Positions 8,807 through 17,179 of a stretch of DNA of 64,000 bases are shown here, one piece after another. Source of the DNA: Kineosporiaceae bacterium (GTDB taxonomy: Bacteria; Actinomycetota; Actinomycetes; Actinomycetales; Kineosporiaceae); NCBI GenBank assembly GCA_016713225.1, contig JADJPO010000001.1:992001-1056000 (forward strand), written 5' to 3'. Numbering within the stretch: position 1 is the first letter of the stretch; every line of letters begins with the position of its first letter. The notes under the pieces are model-generated. The model did not search any database, was not told the DNA's origin, and saw nothing but the letters and a program-made list of their open reading frames with translations. The position numbers and the translations under genes are program-made.

Positions 8807-11744
8807 CACGAACGGCGGGCCGCGCCCGTGGTGGCGGCTGCGACGACCGCCACGACGAGTCGCCATCCCGCTGGGGGTGTTCGCCGCAGTGACCGGGATG
8901 ATCGTGGCGTTCGGCGCCCGGCCCGACCCGGTGGTGCGCACCGAGGACCTGCAGCTGCGTGGCGTCCCCGAGGCCGGGCAACCGGTCTCGCTGGACACCC
9001 GGATCTACCGGCCGCCGTCCGGGTCGGGTCCGTGGCCCGCGGTGATGTTGGCCCACGGGTACGGCGGCACCAAGAACTCCGTGGACGGCGAGGCACGTCA
9101 GCTCGCGCGCGCCGGGTACCTGGTGCTCGCCTGGACCTCGCGCGGCTTCGGGCGCAGCGGCGGACTGGTGCACCTGGACGCCCCCTCCTACGAGGTCGCC
9201 GACGCCGAGCTGTTGCTCGACCACCTGGCGGCCCGGCCGGATGTGACCGTCGAGACCGGCGCCGCGGCGTCCGGTGCGCACGACCCCGTGGTGGGGGTGG
9301 CGGGCGGTTCGTACGGTGGGGGACTCAGCCTGCTGCTGGCCGGCAGCGACCCGCGCATCGATGCGGTCGGCGCTCAGATCACGTGGAACGACCTGAGACG
9401 GGCGCTGTTCCCGCAGGCACTGCTGACGGACGGCGCCACCCCGGCGACCGCGGCGGCACCGGCTCCGGTGGATCCCGGGGTGTTCAAGAAGGCCTGGGCC
9501 GGCGTCTTCTTCGGCTCGGGCTCCGCGAGTCCGGCGGACCTGGCGGGCGGAGCGGCCGCCGGTGCAGCGGGGGCTGCCGGGGCCGGGGCGGGGACGCCTC
9601 GTCCGGGCGCGACGTCCGGGCCGTTGTGTGGTCGGCTCGCGCCCGAGCTGTGCCAGGGCTATCTCGAGGTGGCGCGCACCGGACGCCCGACGCAGGCCAT
9701 CCTCGACCTGCTGGCGGCGTCCAGCCCGGCGCGGGTGCTCGACCGCATCACCGCGCCCACCCTGATCATGCAGGGCAGCGTCGACTCGCTGTTCCCACTC
9801 GGCGAGGGTGACGCCAACGCGGCCGGGATCGCCGCCAACGGCACCCCGGTCAAGCTGGTCTGGACCGCGGGCGGCCACGATGGTGGCGTCGACGAGACCG
9901 ATCGGCTGCGCGCGATCACCCTGGCCTGGTTCGACCGGCACCTGAAGGGCCGAGCGACCGACAGCGCCGAGGGTGTCGACACCGGGGTGGACACCCGCTT
10001 CGAGGCAACCGTGCCGGCTGCCGCGATCTCGTCGCAGGACAGCCGGCTCGAACCCACGGTGCGGGCGGCCGCGGGTGCCCCGGGCATCAACCCGGACGCC
10101 GGATCGCTGAGCTGGCAACGGGTCCCGCTGTCCGGGCGGGAGCAGACCATCGTCTCGCCGGCCGGTGGCTGGCCCGCCGCGGTGACCTCGCTGCCGGGCC
10201 TGGGCGGTGGCACCTCGTTGTCGGCCGTGGCCGGATCGCTCGCCAGCCTGCCCGGTCAGGTGGCGACCTTCGACTCCGAGCCGCTGACCGACACGTTGCG
10301 CCTGGTGGGGGCCGGCCAGATCGAGCTGAAGGTCTGGTCGAGCGCGCCGGACGCCACGCTGTTCGTCTCGGTCCAGGACGTCTCGCCCTATGGCACGGTG
10401 CGCATCCCCGGCCGATTGGTCTCACCGGTGCGGATCACCGGCATCGGCGCAGCCGGCACCACGGTGCGGGTGCAGTTGCCCGCGGCCCTGCGCGACCTGC
10501 AGGCCGGACATCGGTTGCGGGTGGCGGTCTCCTCGACCGACCAGGCGTACTTCCTGCCCGCCGACGGGCGGACCTATCGGGTCGCGCTCACCGGGCAGGG
10601 TGCTGCCGGCACGACCGCCGACAAGCCGGCGCTGACCACCGGCGAGGCGATACTGCCCAGCGTCGAGATGACCGTGCTGGACGCAGCGGGCCTGACCCGT
10701 CTGCTGCCCTGGACCCTGATCCTGCTGGCAGCCGCGATCCTCGTGATCGCCGTGGGGGTGTGGCGCCGTCGCCGGGTGGCGCACGCCGCGCCGTCCGCGG
10801 AGTTGGCCGGCGTCCCGCTGGCGATCACCGGGCTCGGCAAGACCTACGCCAACGGCTACCGCGCCGTCCGCGAGGTCTCGCTCCGGGTCGAGCGGGGCAT
10901 GGTGCTGGGCCTGCTCGGGCCGAACGGCGCGGGTAAGACCACGGTGCTGCGCATGGTGCTCGGGCTGATCCACCCCAGCGAGGGCGAGATCCGGGTGTTC
11001 GGTCACCAGGTGCGCCCGGGTACGCCGGTGCTGTCGCGGCTCGGGGCGTTCGTCGAGGGGCCGGGCTTCCTGCCGCACGTGTCGGGTATGGAGAACCTGC
11101 GCCTCTACTGGGCCTCGACCGGGCGGCCGCTGGAGCAGGCCTACCTCGACGAGGCGCTCGAGGTCGCCGGGCTCGGCGACGACGTGTACCGCACCGTGCG
11201 CACCTACAGCCAGGGCATGCGGCAGCGGTTGGCGATCGCTCAGGCGATGCTCGGTCTGCCGGACCTGCTGGTGCTGGACGAGCCGACCAACGGGCTCGAC
11301 CCGCCGCAGATCCGCGAGATGCGTGAGGTGCTGACCCGCTATGCCGCGACCGGACGCACCGTGCTGGTGTCGAGCCACCTGCTGGCCGAGGTCGAGCAGA
11401 CCTGCAGTCATGTGGTCGTGATGCACCACGGCTCGGTGGTGGCCGACGGCGTGGTCGCCGAGCTGGTGGGGTCGGCCACCGCGCTGGTGGTCGACATCGG
11501 GGACGCCGCGAACGGCCGCCACGCCGACATCGAGCGGGCCTTCGCCGTGGCGCAGGCGGTACCCGGATCGCGCGAGGTGAGCCGGACGTCGTCCGGGTTG
11601 ACGCTCGAGCTGATCGGGACGCCGCGCTCGGCCCTGGTGCGGGCCTTGGTCGAGGCCGGGCTGGACGTCGAGCGGGTCGCGCCTCGGCGTGGCCTGGAAG
11701 AGGCCTTCCTGGCCCTGGTGGGAGAGGAAGCGGCAGATGCCTGA
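8796..11744 (+). CDS. Fusion of CocE/X-Pro peptidase-like hydrolase with ABC transporter ATPase
   Basis: A single 982-residue frame joins two normally separate proteins. A membrane segment at about 22-40 is followed by a CocE/NonD-type alpha/beta hydrolase: HGYGGTKNS, nucleophile GGSYGG (Ser172), acid in GSVDSLFP (Asp330) and His361 in AGGHDGG. A beta-rich X-Pro C-terminal-type domain reaches about 630, then a second membrane segment at about 636-656. A full ABC ATPase follows: Walker A GPNGAGKTT near 708, signature YSQGMRQR near 804 and Walker B LLVLDEPTNGLDP near 825. The topology places the hydrolase outside and the ATPase inside. The ABC-2 permease gene follows with an 8-bp overlap. Confidence 0.88.
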   Translation: MPPDTNGGPRPWWRLRRPPRRVAIPLGVFAAVTGMIVAFGARPDPVVRTEDLQLRGVPEAGQPVSLDTRIYRPPSGSGPWPAVMLAHGYGGTKNSVDGEARQLARAGYLVLAWTSRGFGRSGGLVHLDAPSYEVADAELLLDHLAARPDVTVETGAAASGAHDPVVGVAGGSYGGGLSLLLAGSDPRIDAVGAQITWNDLRRALFPQALLTDGATPATAAAPAPVDPGVFKKAWAGVFFGSGSASPADLAGGAAAGAAGAAGAGAGTPRPGATSGPLCGRLAPELCQGYLEVARTGRPTQAILDLLAASSPARVLDRITAPTLIMQGSVDSLFPLGEGDANAAGIAANGTPVKLVWTAGGHDGGVDETDRLRAITLAWFDRHLKGRATDSAEGVDTGVDTRFEATVPAAAISSQDSRLEPTVRAAAGAPGINPDAGSLSWQRVPLSGREQTIVSPAGGWPAAVTSLPGLGGGTSLSAVAGSLASLPGQVATFDSEPLTDTLRLVGAGQIELKVWSSAPDATLFVSVQDVSPYGTVRIPGRLVSPVRITGIGAAGTTVRVQLPAALRDLQAGHRLRVAVSSTDQAYFLPADGRTYRVALTGQGAAGTTADKPALTTGEAILPSVEMTVLDAAGLTRLLPWTLILLAAAILVIAVGVWRRRRVAHAAPSAELAGVPLAITGLGKTYANGYRAVREVSLRVERGMVLGLLGPNGAGKTTVLRMVLGLIHPSEGEIRVFGHQVRPGTPVLSRLGAFVEGPGFLPHVSGMENLRLYWASTGRPLEQAYLDEALEVAGLGDDVYRTVRTYSQGMRQRLAIAQAMLGLPDLLVLDEPTNGLDPPQIREMREVLTRYAATGRTVLVSSHLLAEVEQTCSHVVVMHHGSVVADGVVAELVGSATALVVDIGDAANGRHADIERAFAVAQAVPGSREVSRTSSGLTLELIGTPRSALVRALVEAGLDVERVAPRRGLEEAFLALVGEEAADA

Positions 11745-12696
11745 GCGGGGACATCACCACGGTTTGGACGCCCTGGCCGACACGGCGAGCGCGACGGCCG
11801 GCGCCGACGGGGCCGTCGGCACCGGCGGCGCGATCGGTGCCGGCTCGCCCGGCGCGGACGGCGCGGCGGCGGGGTATCGGGCCTCGGCCACACTGCCGTG
11901 GCGGGTCGAGGTGCGGCGCCAACTGCGGCGCCGGCGGACCCAGATCACGCTGGGGCTGCTGGTGGTGCTGCCGTTCGTGCTGGTGGCGGCGTTCAAGCTG
12001 GGCGGCGACGAGCCCGGTTCGGGGGCACCCGGGCTGGTGCAGGTGGCCACCGAGGGCGCGGGTAACTTCACGCTGTTCGTGCTGTTCGCGGCGACCGGCT
12101 TCCTGTTGGTCGTGGTGTTCGCGCTGTTCGCCGGCGACACCGTGGCGAGTGAGGCCAGTTGGTCGAGCCTGCGCTACCTGCTGGCGGTACCGGTTCCCCG
12201 CGGCGTCCTGCTGCGACGCAAACTGGCGGTGGCGCTGGGGTTCTCGGCGTTCTCGATGGTGCTGCTGCCGGCCTCGGCGTTCCTGGCGGGTGGGTTGTTC
12301 TTCGGCTGGGCGCCGATCCGCACCCCGCTGGGCACCTCGGTCGGCGGCTGGGACGCGTTCGGCCGGGTGGCGCTCGCGGTGGTGTTCATCGGGCTCAGCC
12401 TGCTGTTCGCCTCGGCGTTGGCGTTCCTGCTCGGGGTGTGGACCGATGCCCCGCTCGGAGCCGTCGGCGGCGCGGTGATGCTGGTGATCGTCACCAACAT
12501 CCTGGACGCCGTCCCGGCCCTCGACCCGTGGCGGGTGGCGTTGCCGACGCACTACTCCTACGCCTGGCTCGACCTGATGGCCCCCGAGATCGCCTGGGAC
12601 GCCATGGCGCGCGGCGTCCTGTGGTCACTGACCTACACGTTGGTGCTGCTGACGGCCGCCTGGTGGCACTTCACCCGCAAGGACATCACCAGCTGA
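11737..12696 (+). CDS. ABC-2 type transporter permease
   Basis: A 319-residue membrane subunit expected to pair with the preceding ATPase domain. An N-terminal region of about 50 residues is Gly/Ala/Asp-rich. Five to six hydrophobic segments follow (for example TLGLLVVLPFVLVAAFKLG, FVLFAATGFLLVVVFALFAG, SLLFASALAFLLGVW). The start ATG 11737 has GGAGAGGAAG 7-16 bases upstream and overlaps the ATPase stop by 8 bp. It ends in a basic TM tail (WWHFTRKDITS). It is the last gene of the operon; a 77-bp palindrome begins 5 bp after its stop and could terminate transcription. Confidence 0.85.
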   Translation: MPERGHHHGLDALADTASATAGADGAVGTGGAIGAGSPGADGAAAGYRASATLPWRVEVRRQLRRRRTQITLGLLVVLPFVLVAAFKLGGDEPGSGAPGLVQVATEGAGNFTLFVLFAATGFLLVVVFALFAGDTVASEASWSSLRYLLAVPVPRGVLLRRKLAVALGFSAFSMVLLPASAFLAGGLFFGWAPIRTPLGTSVGGWDAFGRVALAVVFIGLSLLFASALAFLLGVWTDAPLGAVGGAVMLVIVTNILDAVPALDPWRVALPTHYSYAWLDLMAPEIAWDAMARGVLWSLTYTLVLLTAAWWHFTRKDITS

Positions 12697-12700
12697 GGTC

Positions 12701-12777
12701 ATGATCGAACCGAGGGGTCGAGAAACCACCGTTTCGAGACGGCAAACCGTGCTTTGTCGACCCCTCGATTGGATCAT
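12701..12777. repeat. Palindromic element P1, 77 bp
   Basis: The left arm begins ATGATCGAACCGAGGGGTCG and the right arm (12757-12777) ends with its near complement CCCCTCGATTGGATCAT. The centre is also partly self-complementary. The length equals P2 (13805-13881) on the other side of the DUF559 gene. The minus-strand stop of that gene (12774-12776) lies in the right arm. Confidence 0.85.
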
Positions 12778-13724
12778 GGGGTCGATCTGATGGGGCACCC
12801 GGCGCGCTTCAGGGTCTCGCGCATCCGGGCCACCGCTCGGGGGTGCAGGGTGAAGAGGTCGAAGGCCGTGAAGACCCGCAGCTGCCACCCCTCGGCGGCG
12901 AGTTGATCCTGGCGGGTGAGGTCCTGTCGGCGGCGCCAGTTGCTGCGTCGTCCGGCGATCACGTCGGCCTCGGCGTCCCACTCGAGGTGGTGTGCACCGT
13001 CGTAGTCGGCGGCCACCTTCCACTGTGGCCAGCTCAGGTCGGGCCGGTGGATCTTGTGACCGAAGGAGTCCTCTACCCATTCGTTCACCTGCGGCGTGGG
13101 CAGGCCGGCGACGCGGAAGAGCAGCCGCATTCGGGTTTCCATGGGGGAGTCCACCCGATCCGAACTCAGGGCCAAGGCTCGATGCAATCGGCGGACGCTC
13201 CGCTGCCCCTCCCAGGACTCCAGGTGCTCGTGGAGCTGAGCCAGACCCGTGCTCTCGCACCGTCGGCGCAGGGCGTCGGCGAACATGACGAGGTCGAGGA
13301 TGCTCCACCCGGACGCCGCGAGGTCGCACCAGGTGCGTCCAGGAGCCGTGACCCGCAGGCCGTTCACGGTCGAGACGTCGGCCGGCCGCCAGGTGACGCG
13401 ATGACCACGCAGGCCGGTGATCCGTGGCCGGGGCAGGCTGGTCGGGACGCTGACGTGAATCGGTGAGTCCCCGGCACGCAGTGGGCGGGGCCAGCCACCG
13501 AGCCAGACCGCGGTGTCGTGTGAGAAGGCTGCCTGGGGTGGCAGCACGAGCGCGGCGGCCCGGCAGCGTTCGGGAAGGGTGTCGGGGGCCTCGGCGAGCA
13601 CCCGCACGCCCGGGAACGGCGTCCGGAAGCGCGCGCCGTCCAGCATTCGCCTGCTCACGCCCAGCTCGGCGGCCCGGGCGAGCGTGAACGGTCCGCTCCG
13701 CAGTTCGAGGGGAATCTCGCGCAC
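12774..13724 (-). CDS. AbiEi-like/DUF559 protein with Vsr-type endonuclease domain
   Basis: About 316 residues from GTG 13724; an in-frame GTG at 13790 would add 22 residues encoded over DnaA-box-like DNA. The N-terminal part (FTLARAAELGVSRRMLDG) resembles the winged-helix of AbiEi antitoxins. The C-terminal part carries the DUF559 pattern (HRPDLSWPQWKVAADYDG, then LTRQDQLAAEGWQLRVFT), related to very-short-patch-repair endonuclease folds with acidic catalytic residues. Actinobacterial genomes often hold many such genes of unknown function. No toxin gene is adjacent. The gene is bracketed by two 77-bp palindromes, and its stop lies in one of them. Confidence 0.75.
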   Translation of the reverse strand: MREIPLELRSGPFTLARAAELGVSRRMLDGARFRTPFPGVRVLAEAPDTLPERCRAAALVLPPQAAFSHDTAVWLGGWPRPLRAGDSPIHVSVPTSLPRPRITGLRGHRVTWRPADVSTVNGLRVTAPGRTWCDLAASGWSILDLVMFADALRRRCESTGLAQLHEHLESWEGQRSVRRLHRALALSSDRVDSPMETRMRLLFRVAGLPTPQVNEWVEDSFGHKIHRPDLSWPQWKVAADYDGAHHLEWDAEADVIAGRRSNWRRRQDLTRQDQLAAEGWQLRVFTAFDLFTLHPRAVARMRETLKRAGCPIRSTP

Positions 13725-13763
13725 GCCCGAGACTCTGCCCGAGTTGTGATGACTCCAGGCGAG

Positions 13764-13791
13764 TTGTCCACAGGTGAGCGAGTTATCCACA
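13764..13791 (+). promoter_or_regulatory. Two DnaA-box-like 9-mers
   Basis: TTGTCCACA (13764-13772) and TTATCCACA (13783-13791) lie in the same direction, 19 bp apart start to start, between the DUF559 gene and palindrome P2. The sequence is exact. A replication role is not implied, because two sites alone are too few for an origin. Confidence 0.5.
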
Positions 13792-13804
13792 CGCCCGAGG
13801 GGTC

Positions 13805-13881
13805 ATGATCGAATCGAGGGGTCGCGAAAGTACCGTTTCCGCGCTGGCGACGGTGCTTTCGTGACCCCTCGATTCGATCAT
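13805..13881. repeat. Palindromic element P2, 77 bp
   Basis: The left arm ATGATCGAATCGAGGGGTC and the mirrored right arm (13849-13881) match over about 33 bp with two mismatches. The ends and length are the same as P1, and internal differences are partly compensatory. Confidence 0.9.
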
Positions 13882-13923
13882 GAGTCCTGTGGGCGAGGGG
13901 AGGGAGATCGGGAGCGGGGTTCG

Positions 13924-14592
13924 TCAGGTGGCGGGGGTGCCGGGGCCGAAGGCGGCCACGTAGAGCTGCTCGGCCTCGGGGCTCCATGGGCCGGTGGGGT
14001 CGCAGAGGTGGAGGGCGCCGTCCTTGGCGACCAGCAGGACGCGTTGCCCGGCGGTCAGCTCGGGGGAGTAGAGGATGCCGGGCGCCGTGTCGGCCGGACG
14101 CTGCACCACGATCGTGGCCGGGCCGGTGCCGCCGCGGTACCACCGCTCGACGGCGATGGTGGCGCTGGTGGCGGACGTCGCGCGCACCGTACCGGCGAGG
14201 GCGAGGTCGGCGTTGGCGCGCATCGTGGCGGCCTCGGCGCGCATGCACGAGGCGCTGGGGTCCTGGGCGATGTCGGTGAGGGTGATGCTGGTGGCCGAGG
14301 GTGCGGCGATCGGGGCGTTCGCGGGGGTGCGTTGCGACCACCAGACCCCACCCCCGACCAGGGCGACGAGCACCATCACCGCAGCGGCGGCTGCGGCCGG
14401 GCCGAACGCCCAGAACGGGGGCCGGCGCCGGGCAGCGGCGTCCGGGGTGGGTGGGGTGGACACGATCTCGTTCATCACAGCCTCCAGGGATGCCGGGTCG
14501 AGCCGGGTGGGCGGCCGAGACGCGTGCATCGCACCGGACGGCGCCACTGTGGGGTCGCCGCCTCGGAGCCAGTCTCGTAGGTGGTCGGTCAC
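13924..14592 (-). CDS. Membrane-anchored partner of ECF sigma factor (putative anti-sigma)
   Basis: A 222-residue protein. The cytoplasmic N-terminus of about 60 residues starts MTDHLRDWLRGGDPT, one transmembrane segment lies at about 61-86 (AFGPAAAAAAVMVLVALVGGGVWW) and the outer domain is about 130 residues. Its GTG start overlaps the sigma stop (GTGA), so the two are translationally coupled, the usual arrangement for a sigma and its regulator. No zinc HXXXCXXC motif is present, so it is not a ZAS-type anti-sigma; the function is inferred from position and topology. The outer domain has no recognised family. Confidence 0.6.
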   Translation of the reverse strand: MTDHLRDWLRGGDPTVAPSGAMHASRPPTRLDPASLEAVMNEIVSTPPTPDAAARRRPPFWAFGPAAAAAAVMVLVALVGGGVWWSQRTPANAPIAAPSATSITLTDIAQDPSASCMRAEAATMRANADLALAGTVRATSATSATIAVERWYRGGTGPATIVVQRPADTAPGILYSPELTAGQRVLLVAKDGALHLCDPTGPWSPEAEQLYVAAFGPGTPAT

Positions 14593-15188
14593 GGTCGATC
14601 ACCTCCCGCTACCTGTTCCTGTCCGGCAACACCGGGATCCTGTCGGGTCATCACCGCGCGCAGCCGCGTCTTGGCCCGGTGCAGCCGGATCGAGGCAGCA
14701 TTCGCGCTGATCCCGAGCACCACGGCGATCTCGCGCGGTTCGAGCTGCTCCCAGGCCCACAACCGCAACAGCTCGGCGTCCTCGGCCGGAACCCGGGCCA
14801 GCGCTCGGTGCACCTCGTCGGCCATCGCGGAGGTCTCGCTCTCATCGGCCACGGCGCTCGCCGGCGGGTCGAGCACCACGAGCCGGGCCGTCAGCGCCCG
14901 CTGCCGACGGAGACCTCGCTCGGCGTTGGCCAGGCAGCGCCGCGCCACGGCGTAGCTCCAGGCCAACGGTGCCCCGAGCTGATCCTCGGGGACGGCGTCC
15001 GGGTCGGGGTGCCCACGCTCGGGGCGCGGGACGTCGTCCAGCCGGCGCCACAGCACCGCGAGGGTCTCGGCCAGGACGTCGGCTGCGGTCTCGGCGTCCG
15101 TTCGGCGCAACAGATAGCGCAACACCGGGGCCTGGACGGCGCGCGCCAGTTGCTCGAACTGTTCGGCACGCGTCGCCACGGAGCTCAC
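14589..15188 (-). CDS. ECF RNA polymerase sigma factor
   Basis: About 199 residues. Region 2 covers roughly residues 10-90 (VLRYLLRRTDAETAADVLAETLAVLWRRLDD, then WSYAVARRCLANAERGLRR). Region 4 near 125-180 carries the helix-turn-helix (LRLWAWEQLEPREIAVVLG, then ANAASIRLHRAKTRLR). The start is GTG 15188; an in-frame start at 15245 would add 19 residues with no homology-like content. The downstream membrane protein is probably its regulator. The target promoters are unknown. Confidence 0.85.
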   Translation of the reverse strand: MSSVATRAEQFEQLARAVQAPVLRYLLRRTDAETAADVLAETLAVLWRRLDDVPRPERGHPDPDAVPEDQLGAPLAWSYAVARRCLANAERGLRRQRALTARLVVLDPPASAVADESETSAMADEVHRALARVPAEDAELLRLWAWEQLEPREIAVVLGISANAASIRLHRAKTRLRAVMTRQDPGVAGQEQVAGGDRP

Positions 15189-15296
15189 ACCATCATCTGT
15201 CCGGCAGTAGGGCGAGTCTTTCCGATGCTGCGGCGCGTCGGCCAACCGGTCAGCCAGTCGGTCGTTCGGTCGCCGGCGGCGTCGCGGGAACCCCGC

Positions 15297-16004
15297 GTGA
15301 GCAAAGTCGTCCTTCAGTTACGCCGAACAGGTGCCGATGTGGCCGGTGTGTTGCTCACTGTGGCTCTCGGTCTCGGCCTGCTGGCCGTGGTCGTCACCCT
15401 GCGCTGGGGGGTGACCCGCGTTGACGTCCTCGGACGCACGCGGCCGTTCCCCGTGCTCTCGGTGGGCATGCCTGCCGTGGCCGCGCTGGTCTGCACCATT
15501 CCGCTGATCCGTCACGCTCAGCTCGAGGGCCGCTTGGCGGACGTCGCGAGCGAACTCGCCGGCGTCGAGGTGACGGTGCGCTGCGAGACCGTGGGCGAGG
15601 CCTGGGTGCAGGCTCACCCCGAGCGGGGCTACGTGATGTTCGGTGCGGACGGCGTCCCCGAACGACACGCAGTGATCACCTACGACACGTGTCAGGACCT
15701 GCAGTCCTGGGTGCGTTCGGACCACCGCAACGCCACCGAGGACCAGGTCCTGGCGGTGCACGTGCTCAGCCACGAGGCGATGCACATGAAGGGCCTCATC
15801 GACGAGGCGCGCGCGGAATGCGCTGCGCTGCAACGGGATCACCGGACGGCGACGCTGTTCGGGGCGACCGATTCCGAGGCGCGCGACCTGGCGCGCCGCT
15901 ACCTGCTCTCCGTCTACCCCCACCTTCCCGAGGAGTACCGCAGCGCCGACTGCGTCCCGGGCGGGGCGATGGACGAGCACCTCGAGGATTCCCCGTGGGC
16001 ATGA
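15297..16004 (+). CDS. Membrane protein with HExxH putative zinc peptidase motif
   Basis: A 235-residue protein with two membrane segments (about 13-36 and 53-72) and a C-terminal domain of about 160 residues. That domain contains VLSHEAMHMKG (His159-Glu160 and His163) followed by DEARAECAALQ, offering Glu170 or Glu174 as third ligand, as in gluzincins. Conserved Cys residues are present. GTG 15297 is chosen because it directly precedes the first hydrophobic segment. It is divergent from the sigma operon. No substrate can be named. Peptidase activity is inferred from the motif only. Confidence 0.6.
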   Translation: MSKVVLQLRRTGADVAGVLLTVALGLGLLAVVVTLRWGVTRVDVLGRTRPFPVLSVGMPAVAALVCTIPLIRHAQLEGRLADVASELAGVEVTVRCETVGEAWVQAHPERGYVMFGADGVPERHAVITYDTCQDLQSWVRSDHRNATEDQVLAVHVLSHEAMHMKGLIDEARAECAALQRDHRTATLFGATDSEARDLARRYLLSVYPHLPEEYRSADCVPGGAMDEHLEDSPWA

Positions 16005-16123
16005 CCGCAGCGGCTTCGACCGCTCCGCGCCCCACGGGGGGTGCGCCGAACCCGGCGCAGCTTCGGCGAGGACTGCCGAAGACACCACACGGCGACGCAT
16101 CGTCGCCCGACATCGGAGGCTCC

Positions 16124-16735
16124 ATGCCCGCGAAGTTCACCATCCGCAAGGACAAGGCCGGGACGTTCCGGTTCACCCTGTCCGCCCCCAATGGCCAGAT
16201 CGTGGCCACGTCGAAGGCCTACGCCAGCAAGGCGGCCGCCCAGAGCGGCATCAGCTCGATCCGCGCGAACGCTGCTGCGGCGACGGTGGACGACACGACC
16301 GTGACGGCCGCCGCGAAGATCACCGCGAAGACCACGGCGAAGACCGCCGTCAAGACCACGGCGACGACGGCCACCAAGCCGGTCGCCAAGGCAGCGCCCA
16401 AGGCCACTGTGGCGAAGGCCGGCGCCGTCAAGCGCGCCATCAAGCCCACGGTCAAGCCCACCGCCAAGCCGGTCGCCAAGGTCGTGGCCAAGCCCACGGC
16501 CAAGCGCACCGCCAAGCCGGTTGCCAAGCCGGTCGCCAAGCCCGCGACCAAGCTCGTCGTCAAGCCCGCACCCAAGCCCGCCACCAACCGGGTCACCAAG
16601 GTCACCAAGCCCACCACCAGGGCAGCCAAGCCCACCACCAAGGCAGTCAAGCCCACCACCAAGCCGGCGGCCAAGCCGGTGAGCAAGGCCACCACCAAGC
16701 CGGCCACCAAGCCGGCGGCCAAGCCAAGCCCGTGA
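16124..16735 (+). CDS. YegP/DUF1508 domain protein with Lys-Ala-Pro tail (frameshifted)
   Basis: Residues 1-60 form a DUF1508/YegP unit (KFTIRKDKAGTFRFTLSAPN, then SKAYASKAAAQSGISSIRANA), a small beta-rich domain of unknown biochemical role. The rest is KPxAKP/KTTAK repeats like a histone H1 tail, probably DNA-binding. The start ATG 16124 has GGAGGC at 16115-16120. The frame ends at AKPSP, but the same repeat continues without a break in another frame from 16732. A seven-base loss or equivalent shift near 16720-16730 would explain this. Confidence 0.7.
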   Translation: MPAKFTIRKDKAGTFRFTLSAPNGQIVATSKAYASKAAAQSGISSIRANAAAATVDDTTVTAAAKITAKTTAKTAVKTTATTATKPVAKAAPKATVAKAGAVKRAIKPTVKPTAKPVAKVVAKPTAKRTAKPVAKPVAKPATKLVVKPAPKPATNRVTKVTKPTTRAAKPTTKAVKPTTKPAAKPVSKATTKPATKPAAKPSP

Positions 16736-16986
16736 CGAAGGCGGCCAAGCCGGCGGCCAAGCCGGTGAGCAAGCCCGTGACGAAGTCGGCCCCCAAGCCG
16801 GCCGCGACCCCCAAGGCCGCCTCCCGCACCATCGCGACGATCGCCGCCAAGCGCACCACCCTGGCGAACGCACGCATCGCCGCGCCGCGCGCCACGGTGC
16901 GCGCGACCGTGCCCGGCCCGCGTCGTCCGGCTGGTACACCGACCCGCACCCGGACGGCCACCCGGCCGCTGGCGGGCAAGGCCTGA
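16732..16986 (+). pseudogene. Out-of-frame continuation of the YegP-protein repeat tail
   Basis: This 84-codon frame opens with the same AAKP/KPVTK repeats that end the previous gene, overlaps its stop by GTGA, and continues to a basic tail and a strong terminator. The simplest reading is one gene of about 285 codons broken by a frameshift in repetitive DNA, either real or a sequence error. Independent translation from GTG 16732 is possible. Confidence 0.6.
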
Positions 16987-17000
16987 TCCACCTCACCACC

Positions 17001-17035
17001 GCAGGCGGGTGACCCACGACGGGTCACCCGCCTGC
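17001..17035 (+). terminator. Strong hairpin terminator
   Basis: GCAGGCGGGTGACCC (17001-17015), loop of 5, then the perfect complement (17021-17035), 15 bp after the stop of the tail frame. There is no T tract. Confidence 0.8.
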
Positions 17036-17179
17036 GTCGTATTCGCCCTCGCGGAGCGCACGGGCGGCCTACCGGCTCACCAGGTGTGGCGTCGAGGGCC
17101 TGCACAGGTCCGTGGACGTGATCTGTTCGGCCCGGCTCCGGCGATGCGCTCGTGGGGTGAGCGATGTCACCATGACCGG

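Noticed and set aside
12774..13724. Complete AbiE type IV toxin-antitoxin system
   Set aside because: The N-terminal part resembles AbiEi, but no AbiEii nucleotidyltransferase is adjacent on either side.
13764..13791. Chromosomal or plasmid replication origin
   Set aside because: Only two DnaA-box-like sites, no AT-rich unwinding region, and no dnaA, dnaN or rep gene in the window.
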